DNA from: DAIOEK01 sp963828285 | GTDB lineage: Bacteria; Chloroflexota; Anaerolineae; Anaerolineales; Anaerolineaceae | Assembly (NCBI GenBank): GCA_963828285.1 | Contig: CAWHEB010000002.1 | Span: 1,364,001-1,428,000, forward strand | DNA length: 64,000 bases | Reading direction: 5' to 3' | Part shown: positions 42,198-52,083 of the stretch, one piece after another | How the letters are laid out: every line of letters starts with the position of its first letter | Numbering within the stretch: position 1 is the stretch's first letter | Made by a program: the position numbers and the translations under genes | Notes under the pieces: model-generated | What the model was told of the DNA's origin: nothing | The model's input: the letters and a program-made list of their open reading frames with translations, nothing else | The model's database searches: none

Positions 42198-43112
42198 TCA
42201 CTCCCCGAACCTGAGCCGAATATATGAGTCATACCGCAGAGGGTTGATCCTGCCTTCTTCTGCCGCTTTTTTCACTGCACACCCTGGTTCTGTCCGGTGG
42301 GTGCAATCCGAAAATCCGCACTGCGATACCAGTGGACTGATCTCCCGGAAATAACCGTCCATTTCTTCGGGTTCCGTATCCCACAAAGCAAGTGATTTTA
42401 ATCCGGGGGTGTCCACCACGAAACCTCCTCCATCCAGAGGATACATCTCTCGTGTGACCGTGGTATGTCGTCCTTTCCCGGATTCCCAACCCACATCGCG
42501 TGCAGCCACTCCTAATCCAGGTTGGATGGCATTTAAAAGGGTTGATTTCCCCACCCCTGATGGACCAGAGAAAGCGGTCAGTTTGTTACTCAACAACTCT
42601 CTAAGTTCAACTAGACCAGCTCCACTTTTTGCAGAAGTAAACAACACCGGATATCCTATGCCGCGGTAGAAACCAAAGCTCTCTTCTGCGGGTCCCTCTC
42701 CAAAAAGGTCTAATTTGTTAAAGACGATCACAACCGGAATTTCCTGCTTTTCAGCGATAACCAGGAACCTGTCCAGCATTCTTAAATGAGGCGTAGGATT
42801 CGTACAGGCAAAGATCAAAACCAGCTGATCGATGTTCGCCAGTAAGATTTGCCGATGAAATCCCCGCGGGGTGGGATCCAATCTGACCAGCATGCAGCTC
42901 CGCGGCAGGACCTCTTCAACCATGCCTTTCCCGTCCGCGTGGATGGTAAACCTAACCCTGTCACCAATCGCGATCAAGTCAGAGTTGGTACGCTGCTTCT
43001 TCAATTTTCCACGCAATTGGCAGACAAATAATCCGGATTCAGACCTGACGGTCATGAACCCGGATTGTGATCGAATGATGGTACCTGTATTAACTTCGTT
43101 CTCTTCGGCCAT
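42198..43112 (-). CDS. rsgA: Ribosome small subunit GTPase RsgA
   Basis: A 304-residue circularly permuted GTPase that helps the 30S subunit mature. An OB-fold domain (to about residue 75) comes first. G4 is VFNKLD, then TSAKSG (G5), then the P-loop GPSGVGKSTLLN, GRHTT (G2) and DTPGL (G3). The C-terminal zinc domain has C-x-H-x-C ligands in CGFSDCTHRTEPGC. Encoded in the order PBP-rsgA-yciI with a 5-bp gap after the penicillin-binding protein gene. Confidence 0.95.
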   Translation of the reverse strand: MAEENEVNTGTIIRSQSGFMTVRSESGLFVCQLRGKLKKQRTNSDLIAIGDRVRFTIHADGKGMVEEVLPRSCMLVRLDPTPRGFHRQILLANIDQLVLIFACTNPTPHLRMLDRFLVIAEKQEIPVVIVFNKLDLFGEGPAEESFGFYRGIGYPVLFTSAKSGAGLVELRELLSNKLTAFSGPSGVGKSTLLNAIQPGLGVAARDVGWESGKGRHTTVTREMYPLDGGGFVVDTPGLKSLALWDTEPEEMDGYFREISPLVSQCGFSDCTHRTEPGCAVKKAAEEGRINPLRYDSYIRLRFGE

Positions 43113-43117
43113 CTAGT

Positions 43118-45334
43118 TTACTTTTTCTTCTTGGGTGTATTAGTCGGTTTTGGTGTCGGCTGGTTTGGATCAGTCGGTGTTTGGGTGACGTAATATGAAC
43201 TTTCCCATGGGTATGGGCGGATGATCTGGCCGGTGTAATAAAGTTCCACCATCCGTCGGAAAACGGGGGCAGCCCAATCACTGCCTTCACCCTGGAATTC
43301 CAGCATGACCACAATGGCAATATCCGGTTTTTCGGGATTTCCGGCATCTGTGTAACCGGCAAACCACGCGTGTGGTTTATCGCTCGTGGTCTGTGCTGTT
43401 CCTGTCTTGCCATAGATCGGCGTAGACATATTCACAAAGGTGCGATAAGCAGTTCCACGTGGAGAAGCGACTACCGTCCGCATGGCATCCTGGATGATTT
43501 TTAGATTCTCAGGAGATACCGGCAGTTTTCCCTGTTCCACCTTCTGAAAGGTAAAACTCGCAGCTCCATCGGGTGGTGCGATCTTTTCGATGATCTGAGG
43601 CTTATAAAGTGTGCCGCCATTCCCCACCGCAGCGACGAATCTGGCAACTTGCAATGGAGTAACTAATAATGTTCCCTGACCAATTGCGAGTTGGGTTGCG
43701 TCACCTTCACTGCCGTTATCCGGAACACTCCCGGCTTCTTCCTCAACACCGTCTATGTCCGTGAGGCTTCCAAGTCCAAAAGCTCTTGCCATATCCGGTA
43801 AGGATTGGGTTAATCCAACCTTATATAGGGTCAATCCGATATGCCAGAACCAGGGATTACAGGAACGCATAAGACCCTCTGGCAATGTCAACATACCACT
43901 TGCGGGAACCTCATGGGTATAAGTCCAGTCGTAAAGGGTAAGGTTTGGGAGTTCAGTGAACTCATATTGGCAGTCATAACTGTCTTCAGGTTTAAACTGC
44001 TTGCTTTCCAACGCAGCTGCGAGGGTGATGATCTTAAAGACTGACCCCAGTGGATATTGTCCTTGTGCAGCGCGGTTTACTAAAGGATTCCGTGGATCGG
44101 ATATTTCTTGCCCAAGGAATTGGAAGTTGGCATTATACGGGTCGAATAAATTCGGGTCATATCCCGGTGATGAAGCCATTGCCAGGACTCTTCCTGTATC
44201 CCGTTCCAAAATAACCACTGACCCGGTCAAACCGCCCAGAGCTTTTTGAGCCCCTTCCTGCAGATCCTTATCCAATGTAGTGTAGATGGATTGCGCCGGT
44301 ACGGGCTCTGATGATGACATACGGGTGACAATTTGTCCTTGTGGATCGATGACATAAAGGTTTCCGCCATGCTTACCGGCTAGTTTGTCTTCAGCCCATA
44401 ATTCCAGTCCGGAGACTCCAACTTTTTCATCACCAAGGTAGCCCTTGCGTTTATAAGCATCCAATTCCTCTGCAGGCACCAATTGTACATAACCGGTGAC
44501 CTGTGGAGCAATTCCCCCATCGTAATAATATCGTGTATTGTAGGGGGAAACTTCAACCCCACTGAAAGAAGCTAGTGAACCGGCAAATTCTTGATATCTA
44601 TCTGCTGTAGTCTCACCTACATTAATATAATAATTTTCTGTGCCAAAATATTTCGCCCTGATCCATGGAGCAGGAATACCTGTCAATTTCGATAGGATGA
44701 CAAGCAGATCCCCTTCAGAGTCTGCGTTGATGTTTGATGGGACGATACCCAGAGAAACAGCATCGCTCTGGGCTGCGATAGCCTTCTCGTTGTGGTCATA
44801 AATATTCCCGCGGGCTGGGATTTTGTAATCCATGGAGAGATGATTCCCGCCTTTTAACTCAGGCAGGATCAAGCCATCTTCCCACTCCACCAGCCAGTAT
44901 CCCTTATCAAGATCCAGGTTCATGGATATATCCCGGGTGAATTCACCCAACAGAACGGTTTTATAAGTGATCCTGAATGCGATCTGAGCGTTGGTCGGAT
45001 TGGTTAAAGTAGACAGCACACTGTAATCGATCCCGCCAAGCGAGAGATTGGCTGCCGTATCTTTATACTTCGCCATGAAATCATCAAGTGTTATGGAGTC
45101 TTTGCTCAAAGTAGTCAGCAGGCTGTACATCTTTGGATATTCTTCTGCTTTCCATGCATCCAAGAATACTTTGGCGGCAGATTCCGGGTCGGGAACATGT
45201 GTTACCAGAATCTCCGGGGTTGGAAGAGCCATCGGTGTGGGAGTAAATTTTGCTTGAGCAGGTTTTCCTCCAGTAACCGCGGAACAACCTGAGGTAAAAA
45301 TTACAATTATCGCTAGGACTCGCCAAAGCTTCAT
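43118..45334 (-). CDS. Class B penicillin-binding protein, MecA-like
   Basis: A 738-residue transpeptidase. The N terminus is a signal helix with a lipobox-like FTSGC (residues 13-17). An NTF2-like MecA_N domain (about 45-160) follows, then the dimerisation domain (GNIYDHNEKAIAAQ) and the transpeptidase domain from about 355. Active-site motifs: SVFK with Ser431, SCN (RSCNPW) and KTGTAQ. The tail is Pro/Thr/Lys-rich. The MecA_N-containing class B group includes PBP2a and B. subtilis PBP3, some of which bind beta-lactams poorly. Probable role: septal or lateral peptidoglycan cross-linking. It lies between maf and rsgA. Confidence 0.92.
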   Translation of the reverse strand: MKLWRVLAIIVIFTSGCSAVTGGKPAQAKFTPTPMALPTPEILVTHVPDPESAAKVFLDAWKAEEYPKMYSLLTTLSKDSITLDDFMAKYKDTAANLSLGGIDYSVLSTLTNPTNAQIAFRITYKTVLLGEFTRDISMNLDLDKGYWLVEWEDGLILPELKGGNHLSMDYKIPARGNIYDHNEKAIAAQSDAVSLGIVPSNINADSEGDLLVILSKLTGIPAPWIRAKYFGTENYYINVGETTADRYQEFAGSLASFSGVEVSPYNTRYYYDGGIAPQVTGYVQLVPAEELDAYKRKGYLGDEKVGVSGLELWAEDKLAGKHGGNLYVIDPQGQIVTRMSSSEPVPAQSIYTTLDKDLQEGAQKALGGLTGSVVILERDTGRVLAMASSPGYDPNLFDPYNANFQFLGQEISDPRNPLVNRAAQGQYPLGSVFKIITLAAALESKQFKPEDSYDCQYEFTELPNLTLYDWTYTHEVPASGMLTLPEGLMRSCNPWFWHIGLTLYKVGLTQSLPDMARAFGLGSLTDIDGVEEEAGSVPDNGSEGDATQLAIGQGTLLVTPLQVARFVAAVGNGGTLYKPQIIEKIAPPDGAASFTFQKVEQGKLPVSPENLKIIQDAMRTVVASPRGTAYRTFVNMSTPIYGKTGTAQTTSDKPHAWFAGYTDAGNPEKPDIAIVVMLEFQGEGSDWAAPVFRRMVELYYTGQIIRPYPWESSYYVTQTPTDPNQPTPKPTNTPKKKK

Positions 45335-45343
45335 ATGGATCTC

Positions 45344-46021
45344 CTATTTCGTTCCATCGATATCCAGGATGGAGGCAAAAACAGGGCAAGTGTAATGCAG
45401 TGCCTCTTGACAGGCGGATGGGATATCTTCAGAAAATTTCAGATCGAACTTCATAATACTACGTGCTAGGTGGCATAAGGGTAAACCCATAACACTAGCA
45501 AAACAACCGGATAAACCGTTTACCGGGTGAAAATCAGTATTCTGTATCGCGTATGCCCCGGCTTTATCCATCGGATCTCCCGAATTGACATATTTGGCAA
45601 GTTCATCATCGCCATAGTCCCTCATAGGAACATCCGTCGAACAAACATCGGTGGTAAGATCAGCATTTCCTACGGTTGTGATCGTTATCCCGGTAATTAC
45701 TTGATGTGTTTTATTCCGTAAAAGTTCCAGCATTCTTTTTGCGTCTGTAATATTTCTGGGCTTTCCTAATATTTCACTCTGATAAACAACCAGAGTATCC
45801 GCTGCAACAATGATCTGGTCGTGTGGAAAACCCAATTGTACGGATTGTTCATGAGCTGCCCTTGCTTTCATTTCTGAAAGTCTCAATACGCAGCTTTCCA
45901 CATTTTCGTTTGGGGCTGGGGATTCGTCGACATCGACCGGCATGACGATAAATGGCAATCCGGTGATCGAAAGTAATTCTCTCCGGCGCGGAGAGTTCGA
46001 AGCAAGGATTATTGGGACCAT
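45344..46021 (-). CDS. maf: Maf-like nucleoside triphosphate pyrophosphatase
   Basis: A 225-residue Maf protein, a housecleaning pyrophosphatase acting on dTTP/UTP or modified nucleotides. It shows LASNSPRRRELL with the substrate Arg pair, DVDESP, AADTLVVYQSEILGKP and the GAYAIQ-type glycine loop. The start MVPIIL fits the family better than the ATG 27 bases upstream. The C-terminal 25 residues extend past the typical end. Confidence 0.9.
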   Translation of the reverse strand: MVPIILASNSPRRRELLSITGLPFIVMPVDVDESPAPNENVESCVLRLSEMKARAAHEQSVQLGFPHDQIIVAADTLVVYQSEILGKPRNITDAKRMLELLRNKTHQVITGITITTVGNADLTTDVCSTDVPMRDYGDDELAKYVNSGDPMDKAGAYAIQNTDFHPVNGLSGCFASVMGLPLCHLARSIMKFDLKFSEDIPSACQEALHYTCPVFASILDIDGTK

Positions 46022-46128
46022 GTAATGATGTTTACCTGTATCATTCACCAGATTCTAACACATCTGTTACTGTTCTTTGACAGTGGTGTGTTGTAAAATG
46101 ACCATACAATCTGGTTGGAGGTATAAAC

Positions 46129-46704
46129 ATGAAAGAACTTCAGGAAAGAATACAACAAAATGGGGTGTATCTGGGTAGGGGTATTCTGAAAGTGGATAGT
46201 TTTATAAATCATCAGGTAGACCCGATGCTGATGGATTCATGCGGTAAAGAATTTGCTCAGATGTTTAAGGATGTGAATCCAACCAGAATCCTTACTGCAG
46301 AAATATCGGGGATTGCTCCAGCTGTCATGGCAGCAAAGTATCTGAATATACCGGTAGTTTATGCCCGAAAGACAAAACCTGTCACCATGCCCGATACCGT
46401 TTACCTTACTGTTGCACCTTCACACACCAAGGGAGTAATGACTGAACTCATCGTCTCTCCTGAGTATCTCGCAAATGGTGAAAGAGTATTGATCATTGAT
46501 GATTTCCTGGCATCTGGAGCTACGATCCTCGGATTGGTCCGCCTCGCAGAAGCCGCCGGAGCAACCGTCGTTGGGATAGGAACATTGATCGAAAAATCCT
46601 TTGAAGGCGGTCGTGAAGCACTTGAAAAATTAGGTGTACCGGTGATTTCGCTTGTAACCATCGACCGTATGGATGATGCGGGTATTTTCTTTAAGCCCGA
46701 ATAA
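46129..46704 (+). CDS. xpt: Xanthine phosphoribosyltransferase
   Basis: A 191-residue enzyme converting xanthine and PRPP to XMP. The PRPP loop is VLIIDDFLASGAT; the N terminus has ILKVDSFINHQVDP, typical of Xpt, and the core VVYARKTKP. TTGGAGG is well placed before the ATG. It is followed by guaA, which turns XMP into GMP, so the pair is a xanthine-to-GMP salvage route. The 80-bp upstream gap is too short for a purine riboswitch. Confidence 0.95.
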   Translation: MKELQERIQQNGVYLGRGILKVDSFINHQVDPMLMDSCGKEFAQMFKDVNPTRILTAEISGIAPAVMAAKYLNIPVVYARKTKPVTMPDTVYLTVAPSHTKGVMTELIVSPEYLANGERVLIIDDFLASGATILGLVRLAEAAGATVVGIGTLIEKSFEGGREALEKLGVPVISLVTIDRMDDAGIFFKPE

Positions 46705-46752
46705 TTTCCTATTTCTAAATAAAACAAGGTTCTTTGATATTCATCAGGTAAC

Positions 46753-48306
46753 ATGAAACAATCCATTGCCATACTCGATTTTGGTTCTCAATATTCTCAG
46801 CTTATTGCTCGTCGGGTGAGGGAACTGTCTGTCTATTGTGAACTTTTTCCATGGGATGCGCCGCAATCTGATATTCAAAGAATAAATCCAGCCGGATATA
46901 TCCTCTCTGGTGGTCCGAATAGTGTTTATGATTTGAATGCCCCGCAAGTCCCTGATTTTATTCTGAATTCACAACTTCCCATTCTGGGTATCTGCTATGG
47001 GATGCAAACCCTGGCGTTCAAACTCGGTGGGAAAGTATCCCCTTCCAACCAGCGTGAATATGGCTTCGCAACAATAAAAGTGATCTCCGATTCTCCATTG
47101 CTGGTATCCGGAGAAGAGAATGTTTGGATGTCTCATGGAGACCGCCTTGAAGCAATCCCTTCAGGATTTGTCAGTCTGGCCGAATCTGCTCACAGCCCGT
47201 TTGCAGCCATGGGCGACTTGAACAGAAAAATATTTGGAGTTCAATTCCATCCGGAGGTTCGTCATACACCTGGTGGTAAGAATATTATTAAAAAATTTGT
47301 TCTGGACGTATCTGAAATTATCCCTAATTGGACACCGGATTCGATCATCTCTCAAAGTATTCAACAGATTCGTTTAAAGGCGGGAACAAACAAAGTTCTA
47401 TCTGCGGTGAGTGGAGGCGTCGATTCGTCTGTGGCCACAGCCTTGGTTCACAAAGCCATCGGTGAACAACTCTCTGCAGTATTTGTGGATACCGGATTAT
47501 TACGCTTGGGTGAACGGGAACAGGTAGAGAAAGCCTTTGCCGAAACCCAGCAGATGCAACTTCACACAATTGATGCTCGTACAATCTATATGAACGCCTT
47601 AAAAGGGGTTCATGAGCCGGAAAAAAAGCGAAAGATCATCGGTGAGACTTTCATTCGTCTCTTTGAAGAACAAGCTCGTGAATTGGGAGACCCGGATTTT
47701 CTGGTACAGGGAACCATCTATCCTGACGTAGTTGAATCCAATGCTCCCGACCGCAACAAGGGCGACAAGATTAAAACCCATCACAATGTTGGCGGTCTAC
47801 CCGATGATATGAAGTTTTCGTTGATTGAACCTTTGCGTTATCTATTCAAGGACGAAGTCCGTAAGGTGGGTGAAGCGCTTGGGTTACCTCATGAAATGGT
47901 ATGGCGGCAGCCGTTCCCCGGGCCCGGGTTGGCTGTTCGTTGTCTGGGAGAGATCACCCCGGAAAGAATTGATTGTTTGCAGCATGCAGATGCGATCTTT
48001 ACACAAGAATTGGCAAAAGCAGATCTGCTTATGATGGATCTCGATCTGGGAGTTGGAACATCACAGGCTTTCGCTGTACTGTTACCGGTTAAATCTGTTG
48101 GTGTGATGGGCGATCAGCGCACATATCAGGAGACGATCGTATTGAGAGCTGTGACAACTGAGGATTTTATGACCGCCGGTTGGGCAAAGCTTCCTTATGA
48201 ATTGTTGGCTCTGGTATCAAGTCGAATAGTGAATGAAGTTCGCGGGGTAAATCGTGTGGTTTACGATATCACGACAAAACCCCCCGCGACGATAGAATGG
48301 GAATAG
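46753..48306 (+). CDS. guaA: GMP synthase (glutamine-hydrolysing)
   Basis: A 517-residue two-domain enzyme making GMP from XMP, ATP and glutamine. The class I glutamine amidotransferase domain (1-185) has its catalytic Cys81 in GICYGMQ and His/Glu in FHPEV. The ATP-pyrophosphatase domain (from about 205) has SGGVDSSV. The dimerisation domain closes with GVNRVVYDITTKPPATIEWE. Length and motifs are standard. Follows xpt by 48 bp. Confidence 0.97.
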   Translation: MKQSIAILDFGSQYSQLIARRVRELSVYCELFPWDAPQSDIQRINPAGYILSGGPNSVYDLNAPQVPDFILNSQLPILGICYGMQTLAFKLGGKVSPSNQREYGFATIKVISDSPLLVSGEENVWMSHGDRLEAIPSGFVSLAESAHSPFAAMGDLNRKIFGVQFHPEVRHTPGGKNIIKKFVLDVSEIIPNWTPDSIISQSIQQIRLKAGTNKVLSAVSGGVDSSVATALVHKAIGEQLSAVFVDTGLLRLGEREQVEKAFAETQQMQLHTIDARTIYMNALKGVHEPEKKRKIIGETFIRLFEEQARELGDPDFLVQGTIYPDVVESNAPDRNKGDKIKTHHNVGGLPDDMKFSLIEPLRYLFKDEVRKVGEALGLPHEMVWRQPFPGPGLAVRCLGEITPERIDCLQHADAIFTQELAKADLLMMDLDLGVGTSQAFAVLLPVKSVGVMGDQRTYQETIVLRAVTTEDFMTAGWAKLPYELLALVSSRIVNEVRGVNRVVYDITTKPPATIEWE

Positions 48307-48318
48307 TAGGAGGAAACG

Positions 48319-49314
48319 ATGGATTACGGTGAAGTCTTAAGTAAGGCATGGAAAATCGTCTGGAAATACAAAGTACTCTGGATCTTTGGCATCCTGGCAG
48401 GTTTTGCTCAGGGTGGCGGCGGCGGAGGCGGTGGCGGAAGTAATTACAACGGTGGGAATAATGATTTTAATCCCCCCAACTTCAGACAAGGAGATTTTAA
48501 TTTTAATTTCCTGCCATTAGAAATGCAGCGTGGTTTTGAAGAATTTGGTCGTGCAGTATCAAGCATTCCCTGGTACGTCTGGATGATGATTGTACTTGGA
48601 CTGCTCTTCATTGCACTGGTCTTTTGGTTGCTTTCCCTGGTTGGAAAGATTGGACTTGTCAAGGGAACAAAACTCGCCGACCAAAGCGAAGAAAAACTTC
48701 CATTTGGCGTTCTATTAAGCAAGGTCTGGCCATATTTTTGGAAGTTCTTGCTGCTCGAATTGTTGATTTGTCTCGCCGGGTTTGTTCTCGGACTGGTCAT
48801 TGCGATCCCGATCGTATTGTTCGCAGTAATGACTTTGGGTATTGGAATGCTCTGTATCCTTCCATTACTTTGCTTGCTCGTCCCGGCTGGTATGTTGGTG
48901 GAGACTTTCATCAAGCAGGCTGAAATTGCTCTTGTAGCTGATGATCTGGGTGTTTTTGACTCGATCAAAGCCGCATGGAATATCATCAAAAAGAATTTCT
49001 GGTCTTACGTGATCATGACGTTGATCCTGGTAGTTGGTGGTGGGATCGTCGCCTTCATTATAGGCTTACCGTTCCTGCTGGTCTTTGTACCACCATTTAT
49101 AGCTCTGGCTGGTAACGGATTTAGGAGCTTTGATGGATTGCAGACTCCATTGATCATATCTTTGGTCATCTGCTGCATCCTTGTACCGATCTATTGGTTA
49201 GTAAACGGCGTATTGACAGCCTATCTACAATCAGCCTGGACATTAACCTACCTAAGATTGAAACAACCTAAAGAAGTTTTACCAGAACCGGTAGTAACCG
49301 AACCTATAGCGTAA
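48319..49314 (+). CDS. Multi-spanning membrane protein with poly-Gly loop
   Basis: A 331-residue protein with about six hydrophobic helices. It begins MDYGEVLSKAWKIVWKYKVLWIFGILAGF, a start shared by DUF975/GPDP-membrane-domain proteins. Right after the first helix comes a run of nine Gly and an Asn/Gly/Phe-rich loop of about 45 residues. Other features are KGTKLADQSEEKLPFGVLLSKVWPYFWKFL and QAEIALVADDLGVFDSIKAAWNIIKKNF. It starts 12 bp after guaA and is followed 9 bp later by the VWA/FHA gene, so one operon is likely. Function unknown. Confidence 0.75.
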   Translation: MDYGEVLSKAWKIVWKYKVLWIFGILAGFAQGGGGGGGGGSNYNGGNNDFNPPNFRQGDFNFNFLPLEMQRGFEEFGRAVSSIPWYVWMMIVLGLLFIALVFWLLSLVGKIGLVKGTKLADQSEEKLPFGVLLSKVWPYFWKFLLLELLICLAGFVLGLVIAIPIVLFAVMTLGIGMLCILPLLCLLVPAGMLVETFIKQAEIALVADDLGVFDSIKAAWNIIKKNFWSYVIMTLILVVGGGIVAFIIGLPFLLVFVPPFIALAGNGFRSFDGLQTPLIISLVICCILVPIYWLVNGVLTAYLQSAWTLTYLRLKQPKEVLPEPVVTEPIA

Positions 49315-49323
49315 TATGGAAGT

Positions 49324-50100
49324 ATGAGGAAACTTGCTTTCCTGATACTGGTCATCAGCCTGATCTTTCCTGGGGCAGCAATTGCCCAGGGAGAGTATCA
49401 GGCTGTTCTGCTAAAACCTGATCTTGGTTCGTTTCCACAGATAAAGACTTATCTGGATGTTCATAATCCAGATGGCTCATTTGTCCATGGATTGGATACA
49501 TCATCGGTTGCCATCATAGAAGACGGTAAAACCAGACCATCTGATTCACTACAGGAGCTGCGCCTGGGAGTACAGGTATCTGTAGTGATGAATGTTTCAC
49601 CTGCTTTTGCAATTCGCAATAATCTGGGTGTATCACGTTTTGACACTATTCATCAATTCCTCGAAGTGTGGGGGTTGAGCCAAAAAGATATCGCGATCGA
49701 TCAACTATCCTTGTTCACAAACAGTTTTGTGAACCAATCTCAAATGACGAATAACCAAGCTTGGCTCACCGCACTGACAACATATCAGCCTGATCTCAAA
49801 CAATCCGCCCCAAGTCTTAAGCCATTTTCGGAAGCATTGCAACTGTCACTGGATACGGAAATATCTCCCCCAATTGAGAAAGCAATCCTTTATTTTTCTC
49901 CCCTACCTGGAGAGGAGATGACAAATTCTGTTCGTGACGATCTGATTGATCGCGCAAAAAAAGCAGGAGTTCGATGCTATATCTGGATGGTTGCTGCGAA
50001 AAATCAATTTGGTGAACCAGGAGCTGATAGTCTTCGCAGAATCGCGGAAGAGAGCGGAGGGCAATTCTACCTGTTTTCCGGGTCAGAAGCATTACCTGAA
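49324..50100 (+). CDS. VWA-like/FHA membrane protein, N-terminal piece
   Basis: First ~258 residues of a protein that continues at 50094-51196. It has a signal peptide (MRKLAFLILVISLIFPGAAIAQ) and a von Willebrand A-like domain (LRLGVQVSVVMNVSPAFAIRNN ... AILYFSPLPGEEMTNSVRDDLIDRAKKAGVRCYIWMV). The metal-site DxSxS is replaced by NVSPA, so metal binding is doubtful. The reading frame fails near 50095-50105, and the proper continuation is RRVLIEPLRFLYQLEYTS. Confidence 0.72.
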
Positions 50101-51196
50101 GCGCAGAGTTCTGATTGAACCACTGCGTTTCTTATACCAATTGGAATACACATCAGGGATTGTACAAAGTGGAAAGCATCAAGTTGCGGCTAAGGTCTCG
50201 TTTCTGGAAACAACAACCACATCCTTGCCTAACAGTTTCGACATAACACTATTACCGCCTAATCCGATTTTTGTGAGCATTCCATCAACAATTGTCCGGG
50301 TAAACCCTAAAGGTAACGACGCTAAAGACATATCTCCGCAACCATCCTCTCTGACTGTTGAGTATCTTTTGGAATTTAATGATGGTTACAATCGCAATCT
50401 AAGAAGCGCAAGCTTCTTAGTAGATGGCAAGGTCGTTTCCACGCTGAATTCTCCTCCTTACAACAAGTTTGTTTGGGATCTTAATCCCTATTCTGAGACA
50501 AAGACCCACCAGCTCCAAGTCTCCATAATCGACGTATTTGGTTTCAAAAACGAATCTGCGTCTATTCCGGTTGAAGTGATCACGAACAATCAAAAACAAA
50601 ACTGGTTAACTTCAATTACATCCTCTCCCTGGGTATATCCTCTTTTGGTTATTGTTTTTTCCGCAGGGATCCTTGTTTCAGTTCTAGTTATGAATTGGCG
50701 AACCGGAAGGAAAAAGATGCCCTCCCGGAAATGGAGAAGTGATCCCGCAAACCGGGTTGTTCCTATCTCAGATGAGCGCGGAATCTTGACCACTCGCTTC
50801 CAACCATCAGCCAAACCTGCAATTCCTGTAACCGAAATCAAAGCAACATTAACAGAAGTGAATGGAAACCTCGAAGAAACTGGTGAGGAAACGATCATAC
50901 TTGAGACAAATCCACAGTCCTGGGGATCTGAACAGAATCTCGTGGATCATTGGATAAATGATCCTGCACTTGAAAGTGTTCATACTCGAATCTGGAGAGA
51001 CCCTAATGGATTTTTCCTAATTGCTGACCAACAGACTCAACTCGGGACATTGGTAAATTTTTCTCCCATTCCTCCCGATGGAGTGACCTTGATGCATGGT
51101 GATATCATACAAATTGGAGATATTCGTTATCGATTTTTGGAAAATACCCCAAGATCATCCTGGCAGGCAGAGGTTCAGCCTTATAATTACTCTTAA
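50094..51196 (+). CDS. VWA-like/FHA membrane protein, C-terminal piece
   Basis: The continuation (about 365 residues): an Ig/fibronectin-like region up to about 50620, one membrane helix (SSPWVYPLLVIVFSAGILVSVLV) and a basic juxtamembrane stretch. A cytosolic forkhead-associated-like domain follows (VHTRIWRDPNGFFLIADQQTQLGTLVNFSPI ... LMHGDIIQIGDIRYRFLE). FHA domains bind phosphothreonine. The PP2C phosphatase gene overlaps its stop codon by one base, so the pair probably forms a phospho-signalling unit. Confidence 0.75.
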
Positions 51197-52083
51197 TGAT
51201 TCGTCTCAACTCCCCTCATTTATTGGTTTCAGCTCAAACCCACCCCGGAATGACCGGTAAAAATAACGAAGACCGTTTTGCGGTTGAATCTTACCGGGTA
51301 AGTTCATCAAACAATACTCCGGTAGTATTTTCAGTCGTCTGCGATGGTATTGGTGGCCACAGGATGGGAGAAGTAGCTGCCGAATTGGCTGTGAATAGGA
51401 TCATTTCAACCGTCGCCGATAGCTTCGGTGATAGACCACTAAAGACAATGTTGATGGCTATTCGGGAAGCAAATGAAGCCATCTATCTAAAGGCACAGCA
51501 ATCCGATGACCATAAAGGAATGGGAGCAACGGTTGCTATGGTGTGGCTGGAAGGACAGAGACTATATACCACCAGTCTCGGAGACACACGCATCTATCTG
51601 ATTCGCGATCACTCAATCCGTCAGATCAATGTAGATCATACCTGGTTACAAGAAGCATTGGATAATGGGACGATCACCAAAGAACAGGCTGTTAATCATC
51701 CCAATTCGCATGTTATCCGGCGTTATTTAGGAGCTCCAGTCGTTCCTCAGGCAGACCAAAGGTTATTCTTGCGGAATGAAGAAGAAGATCCTCAAGCCTT
51801 GGCGAATCAGGGCATGGTATTAAATCCTGAAGACAAACTATTGATCTGTACAGACGGATTGACTGATCATGTGCAAAATCCTGAGATCATTGATTTGATC
51901 AATCAATATCCAGATGAAGGCGACCTGGCAGTTGAGAAACTCATAAACCTTGCTTGCGATCGGGGCGGTCACGATAACATCACCATCGTGTTATTAGAGT
52001 ATCCTGCAAAGTCTTTTAGTCTGTGGGGATGGATCAACGACAAAATTGAAAGGCTGAACAGTCAGGATGAAACCGAAAGTTAA
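51196..52083 (+). CDS. PP2C-family serine/threonine phosphatase
   Basis: A 295-residue metal-dependent phosphatase. Metal ligands: Asp in NNEDRFAVES, DG in VVCDGIGGHRMGE, Asp in ICTDGLTDHV and Asp in GGHDNITIVL; MGATVAMVWL and SLGDTRIYLIRD are typical. The C terminus extends by about 25 residues. It counteracts serine/threonine kinases; no kinase gene lies in this window. Translation is coupled to the FHA gene upstream and overlaps the membrane glycosyltransferase gene downstream. Confidence 0.93.
   Translation: MIRLNSPHLLVSAQTHPGMTGKNNEDRFAVESYRVSSSNNTPVVFSVVCDGIGGHRMGEVAAELAVNRIISTVADSFGDRPLKTMLMAIREANEAIYLKAQQSDDHKGMGATVAMVWLEGQRLYTTSLGDTRIYLIRDHSIRQINVDHTWLQEALDNGTITKEQAVNHPNSHVIRRYLGAPVVPQADQRLFLRNEEEDPQALANQGMVLNPEDKLLICTDGLTDHVQNPEIIDLINQYPDEGDLAVEKLINLACDRGGHDNITIVLLEYPAKSFSLWGWINDKIERLNSQDETES

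Noticed and set aside
46049..46128. Purine riboswitch before xpt-guaA
   Set aside because: The 80-base gap is too short and lacks the conserved three-way junction core.
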